Below are positions 7,947 through 16,270 of a stretch of 25,586 bases of DNA, one piece after another. The number at the start of each line of letters is the position of its first letter. Positions within the stretch are counted from its first letter, which is position 1. Under the pieces are notes generated by a model. It ran no database searches, had not been told where the DNA came from, and saw only the letters and a program-made list of their open reading frames with translations. This stretch comes from a virus, in the IMG/VR virus record IMGVR_UViG_3300032236_001473, positions 1 to 25,586 of that record. One strand, written 5' to 3'. Made by a program: the position numbers and the translations under genes.

Positions 7947-8278
7947 TGGCTAAAGAAGATGCAAAGCAAGCTTACTCGCTTGTTTCTCTTTACCTATCTC
8001 TTTATAAAAATAAATATAATAAACAACCAATGGTAAATCGTTACAGAGAAAAATGGGCGATGCAAGATGTCATTGATACAGTAGGATTTGAAAGAGCAAA
8101 AGAGCTAATTGAATATTATTTTCAATGCAGTAAAGCTGGACATCCATTAAACTGGTTCTTATACAACTTTGACAAGCTTAATGACATTATGATAAAATCT
8201 GAAGAAGATGCTGAGTATCGCAAAGTACTAAGACAGCAAACAAGATTATTAGTAGAACAGGAATTAAATGAACACTGA
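7946..8278 (+). CDS. Unknown helical protein directly before the helicase (candidate loader)
   Basis: 110 residues; AGGA sits eight bases before the ATG, which overlaps the previous stop. It is helical and rich in aromatic residues: AYSLVSLYLSLYKNKY, then AKELIEYYFQCS, then HPLNWFLYNFDKLNDIM. The 'W-F-x-x-N-F-D-x-L' end is reminiscent of short phage proteins that precede DnaB-type helicases. The next gene starts 11 bases before this one ends, so the two are translationally linked. Position makes a helicase loader or adaptor a reasonable guess, but no AAA+ motif is present, so it is not a DnaC homologue. Confidence 0.55.
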   Translation: MAKEDAKQAYSLVSLYLSLYKNKYNKQPMVNRYREKWAMQDVIDTVGFERAKELIEYYFQCSKAGHPLNWFLYNFDKLNDIMIKSEEDAEYRKVLRQQTRLLVEQELNEH

Positions 8279-9497
8279 GGCTGCATTACTTTCTGCAATT
8301 TGTAAGAATAAAGATATCGCCACAGTGCTTTCAGATAATGTTGATGATATTTTTACTTCCCACCGTGATGTTTGGGAAGGATTAAAGTCTTATTATTTAA
8401 AGTTTCGTGCGGTTCCCGATGTTTCTGTTATACAAGAAAAGTTTAAAGATTTTGAACCAGAATCCGTAAAAGGAGAGACTGGCTATTATCTTGATAATTT
8501 AAAGAATGAGTTTTTAACTACAAGAGTAAAAGATGTATTGTTGCGTAATGGAGCAAGTTTAAAAAATAATTCTGCTACAAGAGTTATTCTTGAAATGCAA
8601 ACAGAGCTAAACGCCCTTTCCAGACTCACAGGTGCTGTCAGAGATGTTGATCTTACAGACTTTGAGTTGGCAGAAAAACATTTTGAAGCAATCCGTGAAC
8701 GTTCTCTTGCTATGGGTGGAAGCCCAGGAATTAAAACTGGATTCAATGCCATTGACCTAGCCTACCCTACTGGAATGGCTCCAGGGCACCTTATAGTAAT
8801 GATCGGTTGGCCAGGCAGGGGTAAGACATGGTTTTCATCCTACTTGGCTTGTAAGGCGTGGGAACAGGGTTTTAGACCTATGATTATCTCGCTTGAGATG
8901 TCTCCAGAAAATATGCGTGATCGTATTTATACAATGATGGGTTCAGGATTATTTAGGGCATCAGATTTTTCAAAAGGTATGGTAAATACAGATGATTTCC
9001 ACTCTTGGGCGGAAAATAAATTTGCAGACAAAAACAGTTTTATCCTTATTTCCAATGAAGGTCAAGGTCAAGTAACTCCCAATACAGTACAGGCAAAGAT
9101 TGATCAATATAAACCTGATATTGTTATTCTTGATTATCATCAACTATTTAATGATTCATCTGGAGCTAAATCAGAAGTTGAAAGAAATAGAAATATTTCT
9201 CGTGACTTTAAACTTTTAGCAGTTCGAAATGGAATTCCAGTTGTTGATATTACCGCTGCAACAATGGATGATGTTTCAGATCAAGAAGGTCCTCCAATGA
9301 TGTCACAAGTAGCATGGTCAAAGGCTATTGAATATGATGCTGACGTTGCAATTGCTGTGCACAAACAACCAGATTCAAATATTATGGAAATTGTAAGTCG
9401 TAAAAATCGTCACGGAACTAATTTTGATTTCTATCTAGATTGGGATCTTAACCGTGGTATTGTAAAAGAAATTTATGAAATGGACATTCAGCAATAA
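8268..9497 (+). CDS. Replicative DnaB-type helicase
   Basis: 409 residues; AGGA lies five bases before the ATG. The N-terminal helical part (1-125) matches a shortened DnaB N domain. The RecA-like motor follows: Walker A GWPGRGKT at 180-187, the DnaB motif SLEM at 208-211, and Walker B IVILDY at 285-290. SRKNRHGTNFDFYLDWD near the C-terminus is the usual 'K-x-R-x-G' finger region. It should form a hexamer that unwinds the fork and recruits the primase encoded downstream. It is a little shorter than bacterial DnaB (about 450-470), mostly in the N domain. It follows the candidate loader and is followed by a promoter. Confidence 0.93.
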   Translation: MNTEAALLSAICKNKDIATVLSDNVDDIFTSHRDVWEGLKSYYLKFRAVPDVSVIQEKFKDFEPESVKGETGYYLDNLKNEFLTTRVKDVLLRNGASLKNNSATRVILEMQTELNALSRLTGAVRDVDLTDFELAEKHFEAIRERSLAMGGSPGIKTGFNAIDLAYPTGMAPGHLIVMIGWPGRGKTWFSSYLACKAWEQGFRPMIISLEMSPENMRDRIYTMMGSGLFRASDFSKGMVNTDDFHSWAENKFADKNSFILISNEGQGQVTPNTVQAKIDQYKPDIVILDYHQLFNDSSGAKSEVERNRNISRDFKLLAVRNGIPVVDITAATMDDVSDQEGPPMMSQVAWSKAIEYDADVAIAVHKQPDSNIMEIVSRKNRHGTNFDFYLDWDLNRGIVKEIYEMDIQQ

Positions 9498-9498
9498 T

Positions 9499-9526
9499 TT
9501 GAGGTGTAGCACTATTTTAGTATAAT
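9499..9526 (+). promoter_or_regulatory. Promoter TTGAGG-N16-TATAAT, likely leaderless for 9536
   Basis: TTGAGG (9499-9504), a 16-base spacer and TATAAT (9521-9526) fill the gap after the helicase stop. Transcription should begin near 9533, only about three bases before the ATG at 9536. No ribosome site precedes that ATG, so a leaderless mRNA is the simple reading. Confidence 0.55.
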
Positions 9527-9535
9527 TAGTTTATT

Positions 9536-9814
9536 ATGCTAAGAAAACAAATACATAGCTTCTTAATTGGCGGAGTCATAAAAGACGATGCTTCAATTAA
9601 AAGAATAAGAGAAATGCATGAACGCCTTTTGATACAAGATATGCGTTCTAGAGGCTATGTACCAGTGTTAGACCTTGATCCACAATTTTCAATTGAATAT
9701 AATGAAAAAAAAGATACTTACGGATTTACGCTAGAAATATACGGGGTCTACGTTGGAAAGAAAAAAGCAAATCAGCTTGAAGGATTTTCAGGGCAACAGT
9801 TTTACAAGAGATAG
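9536..9814 (+). CDS. Small unknown protein between helicase and primase
   Basis: 92 residues. The N-terminal half is helical (IKRIREMHERLLIQDMRSR), then comes GYVPVLDLDPQFSIEY and a beta segment (YGFTLEIYGVYVGKKKA) with a C-terminal EGFSGQQFY. The 'GYVPVLDLDP' and 'YGVYVGKKKA' blocks look conserved, as in a phage family of unknown role. There is no ribosome site; the -10 box nine bases before the ATG suggests leaderless translation. The position implies a replication accessory. Confidence 0.6.
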   Translation: MLRKQIHSFLIGGVIKDDASIKRIREMHERLLIQDMRSRGYVPVLDLDPQFSIEYNEKKDTYGFTLEIYGVYVGKKKANQLEGFSGQQFYKR

Positions 9815-9831
9815 ACAACAAATATCCAATT

Positions 9832-9840
9832 TGATATTAT
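9832..9840 (+). promoter_or_regulatory. Extended -10 candidate TGATATTAT just before the primase start
   Basis: TG-A-TATTAT lies in the 32-base gap before the primase. Its predicted +1 is base 9847, the A of the primase ATG. Five of six -10 bases match, but no -35 is seen. It differs by one base from the TGATATAAT boxes at 2195 and 25094. Confidence 0.4.
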
Positions 9841-9846
9841 GGAGTT

Positions 9847-10809
9847 ATGTTGCTTGCTGAAAGATATAATCAAAAACAAATAAAAGAAATCTTAAAAAGT
9901 GTTGGAGTACATATTACTTCTGAGACTACTACAGATTTTTTATGCTTATGCCCGTTTCATGATAATAAAAAAACTCCTTCTTTTGCGGTAAGTTATGAAA
10001 AAGGTTTGTATGTTTGTTACAATCCCTCATGCGGTGCTAAGGGTAAGCTCATTGATCTTGTAAAAAAAGCTGGTCAACTAAATGATTTTCAAGCTATGAG
10101 ATTAATGGCTAATCTTAAAAAAGAACAATATGAAACCTTTGATGATGACCTAGAAGCATTGATGGAAGACAAGCCAGAGTTTGAAGAATTCCCTCAAGAA
10201 ACGCTAGACAAACTTTTTAAAGATTTAAAAAATTCTGAAAGGGCAAAGCAATACTTTTTGTCTCGTGGAATAAACTTTGAGTCTATGGATTATTTTAAAC
10301 TAGGGTATTCTGAAAATCAAGATATGGTTATAGTTCCAGTGCATAGCCCAACAGGGATACCAGTTGGTTTAGTTGGTAGATCAATTGAAGGTAAAAGTTT
10401 TAAGAATAGCACCAACCTGCCTAGAAGCTTAACTATGTTTAATTTACATAGAGCTAGAAAACTTAGCGACACAATAATTGTTTGTGAATCTTCTTTTGAT
10501 GCAATCAGAATACATCAAGCAGGTTATCCAAATGTAATTGCAACATTAGGTGGAAGCTTGTCTAAAGAAAACCTAGCAAACTTAAATAAATATTCTTCAT
10601 CTATTATTATTGCAACAGATGCAGATGAGGCTGGCAGAAAGCTTGGCAGAGAAATTGCTGCACGGTTAAAGAATAAATCAATATCTTGGGCATCATATGA
10701 CATGGATATTGTATATCCACATGATGCAAAAGATGTGGGCGATCTCACAGATGAAGAAATAAAACAATGTATAAAGAACGCTGTAAGTAATTTTGAGTAT
10801 TTAAATTAG
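9847..10809 (+). CDS. DnaG-type primase
   Basis: 320 residues. A CHC2 zinc-binding domain is at the N-terminus (C35-x2-H38, then C57 and C62; CPFHDNKKTPSF is typical). The TOPRIM catalytic domain follows, with the acidic Glu in VCESSFDA (E214) and the DAD motif at 258-260 (IATDADEAGRKLG). It makes RNA primers for the DnaE below and should act with the DnaB-type helicase. It lacks the C-terminal helicase-binding domain of bacterial DnaG (about 580-600 residues), as many phage primases do. GGAG (9841-9844) is only two bases before the ATG; a TTG at 9850 would be better spaced, so the start may be one codon later or the mRNA leaderless. Confidence 0.92.
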   Translation: MLLAERYNQKQIKEILKSVGVHITSETTTDFLCLCPFHDNKKTPSFAVSYEKGLYVCYNPSCGAKGKLIDLVKKAGQLNDFQAMRLMANLKKEQYETFDDDLEALMEDKPEFEEFPQETLDKLFKDLKNSERAKQYFLSRGINFESMDYFKLGYSENQDMVIVPVHSPTGIPVGLVGRSIEGKSFKNSTNLPRSLTMFNLHRARKLSDTIIVCESSFDAIRIHQAGYPNVIATLGGSLSKENLANLNKYSSSIIIATDADEAGRKLGREIAARLKNKSISWASYDMDIVYPHDAKDVGDLTDEEIKQCIKNAVSNFEYLN

Positions 10810-10818
10810 TGCTATAAT
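10810..10818 (+). promoter_or_regulatory. Extended -10 promoter TGCTATAAT for ssb
   Basis: A perfect extended -10 box starts immediately after the primase stop codon. A weak TTTTGA lies 16 bases upstream of TATAAT. The predicted transcript starts near 10825 and has a leader of about 38 bases. Together with the strong ribosome site it indicates high expression of the single-strand binding protein. Confidence 0.5.
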
Positions 10819-10827
10819 AGAACCACA

Positions 10828-10856
10828 GGGCATAATACAGCCCCATACACAAGGAG
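10828..10856 (+). promoter_or_regulatory. ssb leader: small hairpin and strong ribosome site
   Basis: GGGC (10828-10831) can pair with GCCC (10840-10843) over an eight-base loop, near the 5' end of the predicted transcript. It is followed by AAGGAG (10851-10856), six bases from the ATG. The layout, a small 5' hairpin plus a long Shine-Dalgarno sequence, is typical of strongly expressed phage messages. The stem is short, so its role is uncertain. Confidence 0.35.
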
Positions 10857-10862
10857 ATATAT

Positions 10863-11537
10863 ATGAGTATAGTAAAAGGCTTAGCAGCCATGAACAAGCA
10901 AATGGAACAGAAGACAAGCTCAGCCGATTCTGGCGTTAAGGGCAGATGGCTTCAAGTTAAAGATGGTCAATCTGTTAAGATTAGATTCTTGCAAGAAATT
11001 GATCCAGATTCAGAACATTATAATGATAAAGCTGGTTTAGGCTTTATTGCAATTGAACATACAAATCCAAAAGATTATCGTCGCAAGGCTCTCTGCACAA
11101 TTGATGACCTAGGTCAGTGCTTTGGCTGTGAACAACACCGTCGCAATCCAAAGGATGGATGGAAGGGTCGCCCACGCTTTTACATTAATGTATTAGTTGA
11201 TGATGGACAAGAAGATCCATATGTTGCAATTTTTTCTCAAGGTACTGGACCAAAGTCTGCAACTCCAGAAATTAGTCAGTATGCTACAGAAACAAATAGC
11301 ATCACTAATCTAAACTGGAAGTTAAAGCGTACTGGTGAAAAGACTGAAACAAGTTACAGCATTATTCCACTTCCAACTGCAGAAGTAAAGCCAATTGATT
11401 TTGACAAGCTTGAGCTTTTTGATCTTGAAAAGACAGCAGTTAGAAATGTACCTTACATGGAACAAGAAAACTTCTACATGGGAGTTACCTCAGACTCATC
11501 TTCAGAGTCAACCACATCATCATCTGTTGAGTGGTAA
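10863..11537 (+). CDS. Single-stranded DNA-binding protein, T4 gp32-like with zinc site
   Basis: 224 residues. The N-terminus (MSIVKGLAAMNKQMEQK) is a short helix. The core has a zinc-type set H66, C78, C86, C89 (around DDLGQCFGCEQHRR), the same order and nearly the same spacing as the zinc site of T4 gp32 (a His and three Cys). Aromatic and basic residues around it (KGRPRFYINVLVDD) fit an OB fold that binds single strands. The C-terminus is acidic and Ser-rich (DSSSESTTSSSVEW), as in SSBs that recruit partners through the tail. It lies between primase and polymerase. Lysine is mostly AAG (about 14 of 18), unlike the flanking genes, in keeping with high expression. Confidence 0.75.
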   Translation: MSIVKGLAAMNKQMEQKTSSADSGVKGRWLQVKDGQSVKIRFLQEIDPDSEHYNDKAGLGFIAIEHTNPKDYRRKALCTIDDLGQCFGCEQHRRNPKDGWKGRPRFYINVLVDDGQEDPYVAIFSQGTGPKSATPEISQYATETNSITNLNWKLKRTGEKTETSYSIIPLPTAEVKPIDFDKLELFDLEKTAVRNVPYMEQENFYMGVTSDSSSESTTSSSVEW

Positions 11538-11560
11538 TCTAAACTAAAACTGGAGTATTG

Positions 11561-14500
11561 GTGAATTTCACACATTTACATGTGCACTCGCACTATTCTT
11601 TGATGGATGGCTTGTGTTCTGCTGAAGAACTATTGACTGCTGCAAAAAATGCGGGACAAACAGCAATGGCTATTACAGATCACGGAACTTTAGCATCTCA
11701 TAGAGAAATGCAAGTAGCAGCTAGAAAATTGGGAATGAAGCCAATACTCGGTATAGAAGCATATATATCAGCTACAGATCGTTTTGACAAGCGTGATATT
11801 AAAAAACGTGATGATAATACTCAAGTATTTAATCATATTATCTTGCTTGCTAAAAATAATGATGGTTTAAAAAACCTACAAAAGCTTTCTGAAATTGCAT
11901 GGACAGAAGGATATTATCGTAAGCCACGCATTGATTTAGAAGTTCTTGAAGAATATGGCGATGGACTTATTGTACTATCTGGTTGCATGAATGGTCTTAT
12001 TTCAAAAGCAATTCAGCGTAACGATATGGAAAAAGCATTTGAATATGCCAGATGGTTTCAAAATAGATTTGGCGATGATTTTTACTTAGAAGTGCAATCT
12101 CATAATGATAAAGAAATTAATGATGGTCTTGTGAATATTGGAAGAAAGCTTGGAATTAAACTAGTTGCTACTGGAGATTGTCACTATGCAACTAAAGAAC
12201 AAAAAGCATTAGAAGAAGTTCTTTTGATTCTTTCTACAAAACCTGATATTGCAGAAGGTGCCAACTACGAGTCTGGCAAAAAGTTTAAAGATATATTTGA
12301 AAGATTTAATCATTTGTATCCAGACCGTCCAATTTCATTTCAAGATATTAATGTTTATATTCAAAGCATTGATGAAATCAGATTTGATTTTGGAAGCGAT
12401 TGGTCAGATGAAATTTATTCAAATACCCAAGAGATTGCTGATAAAGTAGAAGAATATGATTTTCATGAAAATTTGCAACTTCTACCAAAGCCTAAAAAAG
12501 ATGCACATAAACAACTTATTGAAATGTGTAGCGAATCTTTAAAAGAAAAAGGATTAGAGAATGACCAATACAAAGAAAGGCTTGAAGAAGAACTTCAAGT
12601 CATTAAAGATAAAGAGTTTAGTAGTTATTTTCTTGTTGTTGGTGACATGGTACGTTGGGCTAAGGAAAACCAAATCATGGTTGGCCCAGGACGTGGATCA
12701 GCAGCGGGATCATTAGTATGTTATTTATTGGGCATTACTGAAGTAGACCCAATTAAGTTTGACCTATTGTTTTTCCGTTTTATTAACCCAGAACGCAATG
12801 ACTTCCCAGATATTGATACGGACTTTATGGACCGCCGTCGTGGTGAAGTAAAAGATTATCTACGCAAAAAGTTTAAGAATGTTGCATCTATTTCAACTTA
12901 TCAATACTTTAAAGATAAGGGGGTTGTTAGAGATGCTGGTAGGGTATTTGATGTACCCCTTGGAGAAATTAATAAAGCTCTTAAAGGTGTAGAAACATTT
13001 GAAGAGTTTGAATCAAATAAAAATGTTGACTGGTTTAAACAAAAATATCCAGAAGTTTTGCAATTTGCATCAGATCTTCGTGGAAGAATTCGTTCTGTAG
13101 GAATTCACGCTGCAGGTGTTGTTGTTGCTAAAGAACCTATTTCTAAATATGCTCCTATTGAAACTAGAAGCGATAAAGATGAGGAAGTTTCTGGTCGTGT
13201 TCCAGTGGTGGCATATGACATGGATCAAGCAGCAGATATTGGTTTAATTAAGTTTGACGTACTCGGACTTAAAACATTATCTGTTATTCAAGATACAGTT
13301 AATATGATTAAAGATAGACACGGTAAAGATATTGATCTTCACAATCTGCCATTAGATGATAAAGAAATATTTTATGATCTTTCAAATGGTTTTACAAAAG
13401 GTGTGTTTCAAGCAGAAGCAACTCCATACACAAACCTTTTGATTAAAATGGGTGTAAGCAATTTTGAAGATTTAGTTGCTTCAAACGCACTAGTTCGTCC
13501 AGGTGCAATGAATACTGTAGGAGCTGAGTACGTAGGCAGAAAAAATGGTGACAAGATGGTTACGTATGTCCATCCAGTCATGAAGCCCTTCACGGAGAGA
13601 ACATACGGAGTTATTATTTATCAAGAACAGGTTATGCAAGCTTGCGTACACTTGGGCGGGATGTCATGGTCTGAAGCTGATAAGGTAAGAAAGATTATTG
13701 GTAAAAAGAAAGATGCAAAGGAATTTGATGTATTCAAAGACAAATTCGTCGAAGGTGCAAGACGTTTTATTTCTAAAGAAGATGCTGAACATCTGTGGCA
13801 CGATTTTGAAGCTCACGCTGGCTATTCCTTTAACCGCTCTCACGCTGTTGCTTATTCTATGCTTGGCTATTGGACTGCTTGGCTTAAGCACTATTACCCA
13901 CTTGAGTTTGTATTTGCTCTCCTTAAAAACGAAAAAGACAAAGACGCAAGGACAGAGTATTTACTGGAAGCAAAGAGACTTGGAATAAAAGTACTTCTTC
14001 CACACATTAATGAATCTGATCTTGATTTTAATATTCAAGGCAATAGCATTCGATTTGGCTTAGCAAATATTAAATATATATCTGAAAATATTGGCAAGAA
14101 GATTGTAAATGCTAGACCATTTACTTCATATGCTAATGTCTTAGAAATAGCTGGGACAAAAGGTTCTGGAATAAACTCAAGAGCAATATCTGCACTTAAT
14201 GAAATTGGTGCGTTGGCTTTTGAAGATAATCCAAGAACTGGAGATGAATCTAAAAACTATTATGAATATTTAGGCATACCTAAGTTTGACGTTAAAGGAC
14301 TTACTCCATATATTAGATCTCAAATTACTCCGCTTGAAGAATTTCTTGAAGAAGGAACTTTTATATTGCAGGCAATGGTAAGGTCAATTAAAAAAGGTAA
14401 GGGTTGGTCTCGTGTTGAATTAGTTGATGATACTGGATCTATTGGTATTTTTCATAATGAAAATACACAAATTGAAACGGGAAACATGTACTTCTTCCTA

Positions 14501-14827
14501 GTAGGCGACAATAGAATTCATAGATATGTTACAATAGAGGATGTAGTTAATCACAAAGAAGATCCATTTATTAACTATATGCATAATAAAGATTTGGGAA
14601 TTCCACAAGATAAAAAGTATGTCGTGGACTTCACACACTATAAAACAAAAGCTAATAAAATGATGGCACACATTATTTATTGCGATGAAAATAAAGAAAT
14701 GCAGCGTGTAATTGCTTTTCCAAAGATGTATACATCTGCTTTAGGAAAGATGCGAGTAGGATCTTTCTGTTCACCAGTCGTTTCCGAATTGGACGATGGT
14801 ACTAAATATGTAAAGGATATAAAATGA
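11561..14827 (+). CDS. dnaE: DNA polymerase III alpha subunit (DnaE type)
   Basis: 1088 residues from GTG 11561, chosen because GGAG (11552-11555) is five bases away; the in-frame TTG at 11558 is too close. The PHP domain comes first with its metal ligands apparently intact (HLHVHSHYS, TDHGTL, GDCHY), so it may proofread. The polymerase core has GPGRGS at 375-380, catalytic PDIDTDF with D417 and D419, and the third aspartate D566 in IKFDVLGLKTL. QEQVMQ, a helix-hairpin-helix region and a late OB-like segment (FILQAMVRSIKKGKGWSRVEL) follow. It replicates the phage genome with the helicase and primase encoded just upstream. Length is close to bacterial DnaE. No obvious beta-clamp motif was found by eye, and no clamp gene is in the window. 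Confidence 0.95.
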   Translation: MNFTHLHVHSHYSLMDGLCSAEELLTAAKNAGQTAMAITDHGTLASHREMQVAARKLGMKPILGIEAYISATDRFDKRDIKKRDDNTQVFNHIILLAKNNDGLKNLQKLSEIAWTEGYYRKPRIDLEVLEEYGDGLIVLSGCMNGLISKAIQRNDMEKAFEYARWFQNRFGDDFYLEVQSHNDKEINDGLVNIGRKLGIKLVATGDCHYATKEQKALEEVLLILSTKPDIAEGANYESGKKFKDIFERFNHLYPDRPISFQDINVYIQSIDEIRFDFGSDWSDEIYSNTQEIADKVEEYDFHENLQLLPKPKKDAHKQLIEMCSESLKEKGLENDQYKERLEEELQVIKDKEFSSYFLVVGDMVRWAKENQIMVGPGRGSAAGSLVCYLLGITEVDPIKFDLLFFRFINPERNDFPDIDTDFMDRRRGEVKDYLRKKFKNVASISTYQYFKDKGVVRDAGRVFDVPLGEINKALKGVETFEEFESNKNVDWFKQKYPEVLQFASDLRGRIRSVGIHAAGVVVAKEPISKYAPIETRSDKDEEVSGRVPVVAYDMDQAADIGLIKFDVLGLKTLSVIQDTVNMIKDRHGKDIDLHNLPLDDKEIFYDLSNGFTKGVFQAEATPYTNLLIKMGVSNFEDLVASNALVRPGAMNTVGAEYVGRKNGDKMVTYVHPVMKPFTERTYGVIIYQEQVMQACVHLGGMSWSEADKVRKIIGKKKDAKEFDVFKDKFVEGARRFISKEDAEHLWHDFEAHAGYSFNRSHAVAYSMLGYWTAWLKHYYPLEFVFALLKNEKDKDARTEYLLEAKRLGIKVLLPHINESDLDFNIQGNSIRFGLANIKYISENIGKKIVNARPFTSYANVLEIAGTKGSGINSRAISALNEIGALAFEDNPRTGDESKNYYEYLGIPKFDVKGLTPYIRSQITPLEEFLEEGTFILQAMVRSIKKGKGWSRVELVDDTGSIGIFHNENTQIETGNMYFFLVGDNRIHRYVTIEDVVNHKEDPFINYMHNKDLGIPQDKKYVVDFTHYKTKANKMMAHIIYCDENKEMQRVIAFPKMYTSALGKMRVGSFCSPVVSELDDGTKYVKDIK

Positions 14828-15087
14828 CAGAAGAAAATAACACAACATCAGTAGTAGAAAATGCACTTGATGCAGCAACTGCTCCGACAAATAACATTAA
14901 CATTTCAATTGAACAAATTCTTGCAGCAGTAGTAAAGACTGTCGGACAAGTAAATGTTAAGATTGAAGATTTGCTTCAAGACTACAGCAATTTTACAATT
15001 GCTCTTAATCAAGAGGAAGACAAGTCAGTTAATTTTACATTAGTTGAACTTCAAGATACACCCGCTGAAGAAGCAGTAGCTGAATAA
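14824..15087 (+). CDS. Small acidic protein between polymerase and RecA
   Basis: 87 residues, starting in an ATGA overlap with the polymerase gene; AAGGA is six bases before the ATG. The ends are acidic and low-complexity (EENNTTSVVENALDAATAPTNN; TPAEEAVAE). The middle has a helix (IEQILAAVVKTVGQVNV) and a beta-rich part (FTIALNQEEDKSVNFTLVEL). No cysteine or catalytic motif. It could be a polymerase or RecA partner given its position, but I do not recognise it. Confidence 0.55.
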   Translation: MTEENNTTSVVENALDAATAPTNNINISIEQILAAVVKTVGQVNVKIEDLLQDYSNFTIALNQEEDKSVNFTLVELQDTPAEEAVAE

Positions 15088-15090
15088 AAT

Positions 15091-16089
15091 ATGACGATGC
15101 TAGCAGAAAAGATACTCGCTGGACTTGATCCAAAAACAAGACAGCGTGTTCAAATGGCTACTGGAGTTGATGCAGAGCGTCAAAAGACTCCAAGCATAAG
15201 CCTTAACCTTGCTTTAAAAGGCGGGTTAGGGTATGGTAGGCAGGTTCTTGTTTGGGGAAACAAGTCTGCTGGTAAGTCATCATTTTGTTTACAAATGATT
15301 GGCATGGCTCAAAAAGAAGGTAAGACATGTGCTTGGATTGATTCAGAACATTCTTATTCAGCTGAATGGGCAGAAAAGCTTGGAGTAGATTCATCTTCTC
15401 TTATTTATTCACAAGCTAAAACAATTAATGATATGGTTGATGTAGCTCAACAACTCATGGAAGCTGGAGTTGATATAATTGTAGTAGACTCAATCTCAGC
15501 ATTGCTTCCAGCAATTTATTTTGAAAAAGATAGTGATGAACTAAAAAAGCTAGAGGACACCAAGCAGATTGGTGCAGAGGCAAAGGATATGACACATGCA
15601 GTCAAAATGCTTAATTATGCAAACAAGAATACGTTATTGGTTCTTATTTCTCAGCAGAGAAACCAGTTTGGCAGTATGCATGCATCGCACATTCCCACAG
15701 GAGGGATGGCTGTTAAGTTTTTCTCCAGCACCGTCATCAAGCTTTGGTCATCAGAAGCTGAAGCAAATGCTATTAAAGCTGGAATCCAAGTTGGTGACAA
15801 GATACTTGAACAAAAAGTGGGAAGACCCGTCAACTGGATCATTGATTACAATAAGCTCGGTCCTATGGGCCAGTCAGGTCAATACGATTTTTACTATCAA
15901 GGGGATAAAGTCGGGGTTGATTCGATAGGTGAAGTTTTGGATGCAGCTGAAATGATGGGCAAAGTTCAAAAAGGCGGAGCCTGGTATACAGTTGGAGAAG
16001 AAAGATTGCAGGGAAGAAATAAGGCAGTTGAGTATTTAAGATCTAATCCTGAAGTCGTAGAAAGTTTAAAAGCATCTTTATATGAGTAA
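15091..16089 (+). CDS. recA: RecA-type recombinase
   Basis: 332 residues. Walker A is GNKSAGKS at 56-63, the catalytic Glu is E86 in IDSEHSYS, and Walker B is at 127-134 (VDIIVVDS). The L2 region (QQRNQFGSMHASHIPTGGMAVKFF) ends with the RecA-like 'TGG-x-A-x-KFF' block, so this is a RecA rather than a UvsX. It forms filaments on single-stranded DNA and drives strand exchange. E. coli RecA has 353 residues; the C-terminal domain is shorter here. A second ATG lies six bases downstream and neither has a clear ribosome site, so the start is uncertain by two codons. Neighbouring nucleases make a recombination module. Confidence 0.95.
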   Translation: MTMLAEKILAGLDPKTRQRVQMATGVDAERQKTPSISLNLALKGGLGYGRQVLVWGNKSAGKSSFCLQMIGMAQKEGKTCAWIDSEHSYSAEWAEKLGVDSSSLIYSQAKTINDMVDVAQQLMEAGVDIIVVDSISALLPAIYFEKDSDELKKLEDTKQIGAEAKDMTHAVKMLNYANKNTLLVLISQQRNQFGSMHASHIPTGGMAVKFFSSTVIKLWSSEAEANAIKAGIQVGDKILEQKVGRPVNWIIDYNKLGPMGQSGQYDFYYQGDKVGVDSIGEVLDAAEMMGKVQKGGAWYTVGEERLQGRNKAVEYLRSNPEVVESLKASLYE

Positions 16090-16270
16090 GATAAATGATT
16101 TTGTAAAAGGTTCTAAAAATAAAGAACTAGATCACTTAGAAAAGCTTTATGGTAATTATGGATGCAAATACTGCAAAGAAGATTCGGATATCGCATATTG
16201 GGATAGAAGTTCTTCAAAAATAATTTGGATATGTTCTGAAGGACATAGATCGGAAATGCAATTTGACTGA
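16082..16270 (+). CDS. Small zinc-binding protein
   Basis: 62 residues starting inside the last codons of recA. It has C28-x2-C31 and C51-x3-H55 (GCKYCKEDSD, WICSEGHRSEM), which would hold one zinc ion. The first 25 residues are basic and helical. It overlaps both neighbours by eight bases, so it is translated with recA. It is likely a nucleic-acid or protein-binding adapter; there is no named family. Confidence 0.6.
   Translation: MSKINDFVKGSKNKELDHLEKLYGNYGCKYCKEDSDIAYWDRSSSKIIWICSEGHRSEMQFD

Noticed and set aside
12249-13988. Other-frame and minus-strand frames inside the polymerase gene
   Set aside because: They are covered by the strongly conserved polymerase frame, with no ribosome sites or recognisable domains.
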